Translations under genes and position numbers: made by a program
The notes under the pieces: model-generated
Database searches by the model: none
What the model saw: the letters and a program-made list of their open reading frames with translations, nothing else
Told to the model about the DNA's origin: nothing
Shown: in pieces, positions 46,401 to 56,326 of the stretch
Layout of the letters: the number at the start of each line of letters is the position of its first letter
Position numbering within the stretch: the first letter of the stretch is position 1
Assembly: GCA_004154925.1 (NCBI GenBank)
Contig: QJNS01000367.1
Coordinates: 1 to 56,326, forward strand
DNA from: Monosporascus cannonballus
Taxonomy: Eukaryota > Ascomycota > Sordariomycetes > Xylariales
DNA length: 56,326 nucleotides
Direction of reading: 5' to 3'

Positions 46401-47850
46401 AAATTTCTTTACAATACATGTTATATTTCTTATATTTTTTAAAAAATTAAAAATTATATTTTATAATCTATTATTAGTAATTAAGAAACAATATTATTTT
46501 TAATTATTAAATCAAAAGACTGTTTTATAAAATCATATACCGTTTTATATTTAATATTAAAAGTAAATATAATTTATTTAAGTTCAGAAAATAAGAATAA
46601 AAACCTTTTTTATAATAACATATAAGTTATTTAAATTTATAACTGCGTTAATAAAATTAAGAAAAGTTTTAAAAATATTTTATCAAATAATAAAATATAT
46701 ATTACGAAGATATTTTACTATTAATATTATATATTAGTTTTATAATATTTTTGTTTTTGTAAGAATACGAGTACATATATAAAATATATGAAATATAGAT
46801 TTTAACAATTTATAAAAGGTTTAATTAGAACTTAAAATAAAAAGCATTAAGTATATAAATCAAAAAACTAAATTACTTCAAATATATTAAAGTAAATCTA
46901 AAAATATATTGTAATTATTAAATAATCAAATATTTGTAACAATTAAAAAAATTGCCAATATTCTTCAAATTTCTAAATTACTATCAAAATGTTATCAGAT
47001 ATTTTATTATATTTTTTTAAAGAATATTATAAAGAAATAAGAGTTTTCAGAAATTCAAAATAAAATTATTAATAAATTAAAATTAATTTCATAAAATTCT
47101 ATATAGTCTGTTAAATTAAAAACGAATATTTCTAATTATCAGTTAAATATACTAAATAAATAACGAAATAATTGAAATAAACTATAGTATATTATATTGT
47201 TTATATAAATTAAAAAAAACAAATTTAGTGTCGTTATTTAAACTAATAAGTTTATAATTATTATTGTAAGTTTTTAAAAGTTTTACTATTTTTTATTTAT
47301 TATTAAAAAATAAAGTTTATACAAATTATTAAAATTCTATTCGTTTTACTATAATTAAAAGATTTACGAAATAACAATTACGATGTTTGAAAAAACAAAT
47401 TTTAATTTCGTTTTTATTTAAAAAGATGCGTTTAAAAATATAATAAGATGAATATTTTAAATAAATATTTAAATATCGAATGAATTAATTAAAGTTCAAT
47501 ATATAATTTTCGATATTACTTTTAAAAAATATTTATATTTTTATTAAATTTGTATAATTAACATAATATTATAAAATATACCGTAAAAAGAAAAGAATTT
47601 AATAACAATTAATTAAAAAGTAAACATTTAAATAAATTACGTATTTTGAAATATATAAAATAAATTTAAAATGTAATAATTACATTAAAATTAATAATTA
47701 TAAAAATATGTAAAATTTTTATAACATTTTTCAAAATTAATATTTGTAGTAAGTGTTTTTAAAAGAATTATGTATATAATAATTTACATAATATATATTT
47801 TACTATAAAAATAAGAATATTAAATATATAATATATATTTTTTAAAATAT
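43475..47850 (+). mobile_element. Element 3: strongly decayed relative of elements 1 and 2
   Basis: It starts with an LTR-like TGTTACGATCTGAC at 43475. A Gag zinc-knuckle relic is at about 44595-44640 (KYYNYGKIKY, all ligands lost), followed by a tail that aligns with the Gag tails of elements 1 and 2. The RT active site is recognisable only by alignment at 46735-46746. The RT-thumb region lies near 46940-47000. The RNase H end and the start of integrase lie near 47400-47600, where CATATAATTTTCGATATTAC-like sequence matches element 2. No 3' LTR was found; beyond about 47,850 the match is lost. Decay is heavier than in elements 1 and 2, which suggests greater age. Confidence 0.65.
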
Positions 47851-48400
47851 TTTTAGTGTATAAAAAGTATTAAAAAAGAATATATTTAATAAATAATTAT
47901 ATGTATTTTTAAAATCTGGTTAAAATATTAAATAAAATAAAGAAATTAAATGTTAAACATATATACACATTTTATTATTAATTATAAATATATAATTTCA
48001 ATTAAATATTTAATAAATATAATAATATTTATATAATTTTAATAAATAAAACTATTTAAGTTAATTTAAATATTTCTTTAAATAGATTTATTAATATAAT
48101 AAAAATTATTAAATTATAATTATAAAAATAAAAAGATAAATATTTATATAAAGTAATTTAATATAAAGTTTACTTTTAAATATATTATAATATAAAATTA
48201 TAATAAATAAATTTGTTTAACAGTTTATTAATTAAAAATTTAAACTAAATTAAATTAAATAAATTAATATATATGCTTATAAAAATAAAATGATATAAAA
48301 ATAAATTTTATTTATTATTAATTTAAATTAAAAATGCATTTAACATTTAAAAATATTAAAAGATTTATTAAGAATTTTATTAATAATAATAAAAATTATA
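47851..48400. other. AT-rich spacer
   Basis: About 0.55 kb of almost pure A and T between element 3 and the first Fot1-type copy. It may contain the lost end of element 3. Nothing else is visible. Confidence 0.6.
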
Positions 48401-50170
48401 ACGATTTATCTAGGTTCGCGATTTAAATAAGTTCGTAAATTATTTTTTGCTTATATTTCGATTATTAATTTTAAACATATATTATTTAATATTAATAATA
48501 TGGAACGTTTTATAAAAAACAAAAATAAACTTAGCCGTTTAAATTAAAAAACGGATTTCGAAACTTAATTATAAAAAGCTTAATACGATATACGATATCG
48601 TTAAAGCAACCTTAAAAGCCCGATATGACGATAAACGCGCTCGAAGCGATATTATCCCAATTTGCGAAAATTAATGCCGATCAAAAAAAAAACTCGATTA
48701 TCGAACGGACTTTTAATTTAAATGTGCAAATATTTCTTATCCGATATTAATATATTAAAAATACAACGAATTTATAATTTGCGTATCGTATAATAAAACG
48801 TATTAAGGTTAATTAGATAATTAACATTATTAAACAGCAAAAAGATTCAAAATACGTTTAAATCGAAAAACAAATTATTAAAAGGTTTTATATAAAAATC
48901 TAAAAGTATTTCGAAAATAATTTAAGTTTATTCGGAGTATAATCGTAAAATAGGGCATCCTTAAAATAGATATTTATAATTTCGACAAAACGAAATTTTT
49001 AATAAGATTTTTTATAATAATAAGCATAATTATTATTAACGTTAAAAAGTGTGGAAAGTTTCGACAAACGTAATAAGAAAATCGGGAATAATTTACGATA
49101 ATATAAGCCGTTAACTTTCAAAGCTGGGCTTTATTCTTATTTACTATTCTAACTTAAAAAACCACCTTTTTTGCTAGTTTGTCGATAATTTACTTTTATC
49201 CGATAAAATGTTGGCTAGAAGCGAAAACGGCTGAATAATAAATAAACTCGGTTGAAAATAAATTAAACATTTTAATAAATATATTAAAATGTGTATTCAA
49301 AATCCTACATTTTTTTAGTTTCTATAATTACGAAAATTATTATTCGAATAAATTCGGAAAATACAATTAAATCAACGATATTATTATATTTTGTATACCT
49401 ACTTATTTCTTTATCGGCTTTAATCTTTTGACGTATTTGTTTTTCCGTACTAAAACGTACGTATTCGTTTTATATCGAAAATCTTATACGGCGATACGTT
49501 ACCCATATTGCTAAGGAAGATTTTATCGCCGGTTTTCGTAATGCGTTTAAAGCTGCTATAACAACCAACAATATTAAACGCTGCTTTGTAAAAACGGGTT
49601 TGTTTTATTCGATTTTTGTCGTTTTTTTCTTAATTAAAAATTTCCAATTATATTTATATCGATTATTTCGTCGATTAATTCTATTAATTCCGTTATTGCT
49701 TTACCCATAAAAGCCCTTAAGAATATTATTAAAGCGATTTAATAGAAACGTTATTTGTAAAAAAAAAAGAAAAAAAAGAAATCAGTAATTATTAGGGTAG
49801 TTCGCTAATAAAGATATTTAAATCGGTTAATCTTTTTATAAAAAATAATTTAATACTGTTAAATAAAATTGTTTTTATAAAAAAAGAAAACGGTGATTTG
49901 CGCCAAACGAATTACGTTTTAAATAAATGTCGAAAAACTAAAATAAGCGGGTTTAAGAAATAAAATACTTATTATAAAAAAACAAATTTTTATTATTATA
50001 AAAAAAGGAAATAATAAATAATTATAACTAATACCGGTTAAAAATAATTATCGCAAAAGGCTTAAACGAAAAAATAGAAATATAATATTTAAATAAACCG
50101 GAATATAATATACGAATTTGCGAAAAAAATAAAAAAGCAATTAACGAAAAAAATTCAAATAAACTAAACT
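48401..50170 (+). mobile_element. Fot1/pogo-type transposon, copy A, decayed
   Basis: The 5' end at 48401 (ACGATTTATCTAGG) aligns with the terminal inverted repeat of copy B. The transposase relic runs from ATG at 48500 (MERFIKN) to about 50168 and follows copy B throughout, with stops and at least one frameshift before the first catalytic site. The first catalytic Asp remains at 48984-48986 (YNFDKTKF, with Glu changed to Lys), the second site is lost (about 49330), and the C-terminal zinc-knuckle codons are changed. The 3' terminal repeat could not be found. It has the same orientation as copy B, about 170 bp away. Confidence 0.8.
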
Positions 50171-50343
50171 TAATTTAATATATTATAATTAATTAAATTA
50201 AAGATTTTATTATAAAATATTCATAAATATTTTATAAATTTAATAAAATATATTATATTAATTTAATTAAAATAAATTTAATTATAATTTATTTAATTTT
50301 TTAAAATTTAATTATAAAATAAAATATATATTATTTAATATTT

Positions 50344-50399
50344 ACGTCCCACATAAGTAAGCGCCATACATAAGTAAGCGCAATACTTTTTTGACATAT
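50344..50399 (+). repeat. 5' terminal inverted repeat of copy B
   Basis: Starts ACGTCCCACATAAGTAAGCG and contains the 13-bp motif twice. It pairs with 52159-52214 in inverted orientation. Confidence 0.85.
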
Positions 50400-50443
50400 T
50401 TCAATTATTTATCTTTAATTATCCATTTTTCAATATTAATATT

Positions 50444-52108
50444 ATGGAACGTTTTATAAAAGAAACGAAAATGAACCTAGTTATTCAGGCTAAAAAACGA
50501 AATCCGAAACTTAGTTACAAAAAGCTTAGTTCTATTTATGAAATCTTATTTTCTACTTTAATATACCGTTTTAAAGGTAAATGCGCCCGAACCGATATTA
50601 TCCCTTTTTTGCAGAAATTAACGGCGACCGAAGAAAAATCGATTATCGACCGAATCCTTAACCTTGATACGCGAACGTTTCTTATCCGGCTTTAATACGT
50701 TAAAAATATGGCCAATATATTGCTTGCCTAATATATCGCAAAACGTATCGGAATTAACTGGGCGTCGAACTTTGTTAAACGGCAAAAAAAATTCCAAACG
50801 CGTTTAAATCGGAAGATCGATTATTAACGGATCTTATGCGAAAATCCAGAAATATTTCGCAAATAATTCGAACTTATTCGGGCTATAATTGCAAAATACG
50901 GCATCGTAAAAAAAGATATTTATAACTTCGACGAAATTGGATTTTTAATAAGACTTTTTATAATAACGGGCATAATAATTATTAATGCCGAAAAATATAA
51001 AAAACCTAAATAAATATAATAAGGGAATAAAAAATAAATTATAATTATTTAAGTTATTAATTCCTAAGGTTAAGTTATATTGCTATTTATTATTATAACG
51101 GGGAAAAATTATTTTAAATTTTGAGACCGTAATAATTTATTATTAGCTAATTAAAAAGTTATATTAAGTAATAATCATTGGATAAGAAATAAATTAAGTT
51201 TAAAATAGATTTAATATTTTAACAAATATATTCGGACGCGTACGAAAAGTTTGAAATATTTCTTTATTTTTGACGGCCACGAAAATTATTATTCGATAAA
51301 ATTTGAAAAATATTACGCTAATTACGATATTATTACATTTTGTATGCCCGCGTATTTTTCGTATCGGCTTTAACCTTTTAATATATTTTGTTTTTTTATT
51401 TTGAAACGCGTTTATTTGGGGTATATCGAAAACCTAATATAACGTTATTATATCCATATTGTTAAAGAAAATTTTTTCGCCGGCTTTTACAATACGTTCT
51501 AAGTTGCCATAACGTCCGACAATATCAAATCCGGATTTATAAAAACTAGTTTTGTTCTATTCGATCTTAATAACGTCCTTTCCGAATTAAACGTTTTTCT
51601 AATTGTACCTATATTGACGGTCTCGCCGTTTACCTCCGCCGATTTTGTTTTCTTATTTGCAAAAACCCTTAAAAATATCCAAAAAATAATAATATAAAAA
51701 CGTTACTTACAAAAAAGGATTAGAAATTATTAAAGTAGTTCGCTAATAAAAATAATGGAATTAGTTACTTTTTTAACGAAAAGTAACTTATTACTTTTGT
51801 ACGAAGTTACTTTTTTTCGGAAAAAAACCGCCTAATTACGCGAAACGAATTATATCTTAAGTAAATGTCGGAGGACCAAAAATAAACGTCTTTAAAAAGG
51901 AAAAACATTTATTATATAAAAAAAATAAGCTCTTTTGGCTTAAAAAAAAGGGGGTGGTAAAAAAATGCAGCTAATAACAGCTAAAAGGGGTTATCGCAAA
52001 AAGGTTAAAACCAAGGAACGGAAATGTAACGTTTATAACAAACCCGGGCATAATACGCGTACTTATAAAGAAGTTATAAATACGTTTAGCAAAAAAAAAC
52101 CCGATTAA
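50444..52108 (+). pseudogene. Fot1-type transposase (DD35D), RIP-inactivated
   Basis: ATG at 50444 to TAA at 52106-52108 is 555 codons with no net frameshift, the usual size for Fot1 transposases. Only base changes have broken it; the first stop is at codon 84 (50693-50695). The N-terminus is a CENP-B/Psq-type helix-turn-helix region (MERFIKETKMNLVIQAKK...). The catalytic triad is at residue 163 (FDEIGF, Asp kept, 50930-50932), residue 277 (FDGHE, Asp kept, 51272-51274) and residue 313, where QPLD now reads stop-PFN (51380-51382). The last spacing is 35 residues, hence DD35D. A C-terminal CCHC zinc knuckle at 52025-52066 keeps the first Cys and the His, while two Cys codons read Tyr. Confidence 0.9.
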
Positions 52109-52158
52109 TTTTAATTAAAATAATATGTTATTATTAAGTTATTTGTATTTGTTATTAC

Positions 52159-52214
52159 AAAATGCCAAAAAATATTGCGCTTATATATATATGGCGCGTA
52201 TTTATATAAGATGT
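52159..52214 (-). repeat. 3' terminal inverted repeat of copy B
   Basis: Its reverse complement starts ACATCTTATATAAATACGCG and aligns without gaps with the 5' repeat. Confidence 0.8.
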
Positions 52215-55200
52215 TATATTTTATTATAAATTAAAAATTTATAACTTTTATAATTATATAAATTATATTACATATTATTTAAAATATATATAAAATTTTA
52301 AATTAATTTTAAAAAAATATAATATTAATAAATAATATAATATATATTAAAAATATATAAATTTTTAATAAAAATATATATATTAAAATATTTTTTAAAT
52401 TTATTTTTTAATAAAATATTATTAAAATTTAATAAATTTAAATTAAAAATATTTAATTATAATATAAAAAATAAATTATAAATATAATAATTAAAATTTA
52501 TATTTTTATTTAATTTTATAATAAAATATTATATAAATTTACGATAAAAATATAAAATTATAATAATTATTTAAAATTTAATAAATTATATATAAATATA
52601 TATATTTATATATATATTTATTAATTAAATTATTTTTAAAAAATTAAATTAATTAATTATTATATTTATAATATTATATATTTATATAATTTATAAATAT
52701 AATATATTAATTTAATAAGTAATTAAAAAAATATATTTATAAATTTTTTTTAAAAAAATTATAATTATATTAAAATTAAAAATATTTATAAAAAATAAAT
52801 TTTTTTAATTAAATATAATATTAATTAATATAAATTTTCTAAATTAATAAAAATATTTATATTAATATAATAAAATAATTTTAAAATTATAAATTAATTT
52901 TAATATATATATATATATATTTTATATTTTATATTATTTTTTAATATTTTATTTAAAAATTTTTAAAATAAATTTATATATAATATAATATAAATATTAT
53001 TTATTTTTAATTTATTTAATTATATTAATTATAAATATTTTGAATAAATATTTTAAAATAAAAAAATATATTATATATTTTATTTAATATTTTTTAAAAA
53101 TAATACATATATTTAAATAATTATATAAATATATATATTTTATAATTAATAAAATTATATTTAAATTTTTTAAATTTAAATTTTTTATATTTTAAAATTA
53201 TTTTTAATATTAAAATATTTTTTAATTATTATTTTATTATAAATAATTAAAAATATTTATAATATATAATATATTTTAAATTAATTTTAATATTTATATA
53301 ATATTTTATATAAAATATTAATTTTTATTATAATTATAAAATTATTATTTATAATTTAATTATAAATATTATAATTTTATAAAAATATATGTTATAATTT
53401 ATATATAAAATAATTAAATATTTATTTATATTAAATTAAAAAAATATTTAATATATAATTAAAAATATATATTATATTTTTAAATTAATAAAATATTTTA
53501 TAAAAAATTAAAATAATTATTTAATAAAAATATTATATAAATATATATTTAAAAATTAAATATTAAATAAATAAATAATATATTTTAAATTAAATAATAT
53601 TTTATTTTAATATAAATATATATTATAATTTTAAAAATTTATATTAAATAAAAAAATAAATTTTTAATTAAATTTTTTATTTAATATTAATATATTAATA
53701 ATATAATAAATATATTATTTATATAATATATTATTAAATATATTTTATTTTTAAATATTTTTTTTTAAAATATTTTATTTAAAAATTAAAAAATTATTTT
53801 ATTTATTATTTAATTTTATTTAAAATATAATTATTAAATATAATATTATAAAAAATATTTATTATTATAATAAAATAAAAATTTTAATATAATTTTTTAT
53901 ATTATTAAATATAATTATTATAAATATTAAAATATATAAAAATTTTATTATAATTTTAATAAAAAATAAAAAAAATTTATAATAATATATATTTTTAATT
54001 TTTAATATTAAAATTTTTATAATTATTTTAAAATTAAATATATTTTATTAATTTTTAAAATAATATTTTTTAAATTTAAAATTTTATTTATATTTTATAT
54101 TAATAATTTTAAATTTTTTTGTATTATTTTTATTATTTTTTTATTTATAAAATTTTTAAAAATAATAATAAAATAATTTAAAAAATATTTTATTTATAAT
54201 AAAATATTAAAAAATATTAAAATAATTTTTTAATAAAAAATAATTATTTATATAATATAAATTATATTATTAATAAATATTAAAAAATTAAAATTAAATT
54301 TTTTTAAAAAAAATAATTATTATATAATATTTATAAATAATTAATATTATAAAAAATAATAATAATAAATAATAATAATTAATAATAAATAAACATAATT
54401 ATTATATAAAAATATAAATAAAAAATATATAATATTTATAATAAATTAAATTATAATATATATATTTAAAAATAATTTATAAATATATTAAAAATTAAAA
54501 AATAAAATTAATTTAAATTAATTTATAATATTATAATTAATATATTTAATTTTATTATTAAAAAATATATAATATTTATTAAAAATTTATATAATATATT
54601 ATATATTTTATTATTATATTATTATTATTATATTTTAAATATTATAAATATATTATAAAATATATTTTAAAATATATATATTATATAATTATATTATAAA
54701 AATTTATATATTATATTATTAAAATATTTATAAAATATATATTATTAAAAATATTTATTTTATAATTAATATAATATATTATATTATTTATTTTATATAA
54801 AATTTATTAATTATAATATTTATATTTTTTAAATATATAAATTTAAAAATATTTTAATTTATAATTTAAATAAATTTTATTTTTTTTATTAATTATTTTT
54901 ATATTTTAATTTATTATAAATTTTATATTTTTATTTTTTATTTTAATTTTTTTTAATTTATTTAATTAATATTAATTTTAATTATTTATTATTATATTTT
55001 TTTAAAAAATATTTATTTTATAATTTTTAATTTTTATTAATAACGTAATTTATTTTATATAAATAAATTATTTTAAAATTTTTTAATTTTTTTTATAAAA
55101 AATATTAAAATTAATAAAAATAAAAAACCAAATAATAAATATTAATATAATTATAATTTTTAATAAATTAAAAATATAATAAAAATTAAATAAAATAAAT

Positions 55201-55808
55201 TATATTTTTATAAAATTAAAATTAATATTAAATTATTTTTAATAATATAAATAATATAATATATAAAAATTTATTAATATAAAATAAATATTTATATTTT
55301 AATATAAAAAAATAATATATTTTAATAAATTAAAAATTTAAAATAATTAAATAAATATATAAAATATAATAATATTATTTATATAATAATATATTTTAAA
55401 TTTAATTAAATAATAATTAATTTAATTATTAAAAATAAAAATAAAAATTAAATTTTTAATATATAATATAATATAATTATTTAAATATTTAATATATTTT
55501 AAATTTAATTTATTTATTTTTAATATTTTTATTTATAATAAATTTATAATTAAATAAAAAAAATTATTAATTAATAAATAAAAAAATATTTAATTAATTT
55601 AATTATTAATTATAATATATAATAAAAAATAATTATATTTTATTTTTAATATTTTAATATTAAATAAAAAATATTTATATAATTATAATAAAAATATATT
55701 TAATAATTAATTATTTTTAATTTATATTAATTTTTTTAAAAAAATATAATATATTATATTAAATTATTTAAAATTAAAATTAAAATAAAATATAAAATAT
55801 AAATTATA

Positions 55809-55849
<41 letters not shown>

Positions 55850-56326
55850 AAAAAATATAATATATTAAATATATAATATATTAATAATAATAAAATTTAA
55901 ATTTTTTAATATATTAAATATTTTAATATAATATTTTTTTTAATTAAATTTATATAAATTTTAATTTATAATTTAAATTATTTTTTATTTATAAATATAA
56001 ATTTAAAAATTTTAATTAATATATAATTATAATAATAATTATAAATATAAAAATTTATATATAATATTATATTAATATTATAATTATTATTTTTAAAAAT
56101 ATATTATAATATAAAAAAATTTATAATTTTAAAAAAATATTATATAATTTAATATTAAATTTAAAAATATATTAATTTTTTTTAATTTATAATATTTATT
56201 AATATTAATTTATATAATAAATTTATATTTAAAATAATATTATATATATATATATATATTATATTATATTTTTTTATAATTATATATATATAAATATAAA
56301 TATAATATTTTAAATATAATATATAT
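52215..56326. other. Extreme AT tract
   Basis: By my line-by-line count these 4.1 kb contain about 15 G or C bases, roughly 0.4 percent. Two runs have none at all: 53392-54120 (729 bp) and 55130-56326 (1,197 bp, to the window end). Apart from short AT microsatellites the sequence is not a simple tandem repeat. No ORF, LTR or TIR is visible. It continues beyond the window. Confidence 0.9.
55814..55845. repeat. AT dinucleotide microsatellite
   Basis: About 16 uninterrupted AT units within the extreme AT tract. A shorter TA run lies at about 56241-56259. Confidence 0.95.

Larger units (their letters stand above)
50344..52214 (+). mobile_element. Fot1/pogo-type transposon, copy B, complete ends
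   Basis: 1,871 bp with terminal inverted repeats of about 56 bp at 50344-50399 and 52159-52214. The repeats differ mainly by C/T and G/A changes. Each repeat contains two copies of a CATAAGTAAGCGC-like motif. A flanking TA target duplication is not clear because of the AT-rich surroundings and possible mutation. Length and layout fit the Fot1 group of the Tc1/mariner superfamily. Confidence 0.88.

Noticed and set aside
52215..56326. Possible mitochondrial DNA insertion
   Set aside because: No mitochondrial gene or GC cluster is visible; the tract is more AT-extreme than fungal mitochondrial spacers usually are.
1..56326. CRISPR array, rRNA genes or bacterial-type operons
   Set aside because: No regular repeat-spacer pattern or rRNA sequence seen; introns and gene families are fungal.

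Overview
The window looks like nuclear DNA of a filamentous ascomycete (Pezizomycotina). The evidence is short introns with GT...AG ends and CTAAC/CTGAC-type branch sites, HET-domain and NACHT/STAND genes, Fot1-type and Ty3/gypsy transposons, and strong C-to-T/G-to-A decay of repeats as expected from repeat-induced point mutation (RIP). The species cannot be named from the sequence. The window has two compartments that meet at about 19,230: a gene-bearing half of ordinary base composition, and 37 kb of very AT-rich, transposon-derived DNA.

Gene-bearing half (1-19,230). Positions 1-4,896 hold no gene I can support. Four genes follow: a four-exon N2227/carnosine-N-methyltransferase-like gene (minus, 4,897-6,436), a two-exon BTB-domain gene (minus, 8,167-9,823), a single-exon HET-domain gene (minus, 11,407-13,650) and a two-exon NLR-like gene (plus, 16,044-19,045: Helo-like/STAND N-terminal region, NACHT, TPR repeats). 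The HET and NLR genes are divergent neighbours and both belong to families used in fungal non-self recognition. The NLR gene ends in near-identical 126-bp TPR repeats, and a decayed further repeat lies past its stop, at the compartment edge.

AT-rich half (19,230-56,326). Two related Ty3/gypsy chromoviruses are complete in structure but dead. Element 1 (20,163-26,934) has 402-bp LTRs and target duplication ATATT. Element 2 (29,184-35,903) has 370-bp LTRs and target duplication ATTAA. Both carry Gag, protease, RT/RNase H, integrase and a chromodomain, and both have an antisense accessory ORF between pol and the 3' LTR. Element 2 is inserted inside one terminal repeat of a roughly 0.5-kb TRIM-like miniature retroelement with 119-bp LTRs (28,723-29,183 plus 35,909-35,960). 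Further on lie a gypsy-type relic of another lineage (about 35,966-41,250), an unresolved stretch (41,250-43,474), a third decayed relative of elements 1 and 2 (43,475 to about 47,850), and two head-to-tail Fot1/pogo-type transposons (48,401 to about 50,170 and 50,344-52,214). The last 4.1 kb contains about 15 G or C bases in total, and the final 1,197 bases contain none.

None of the transposons looks able to move by itself. Each has lost catalytic residues, mostly through changes of the kind RIP makes. Coordinates of intron-containing genes come from reading splice signals by eye and need transcript support.
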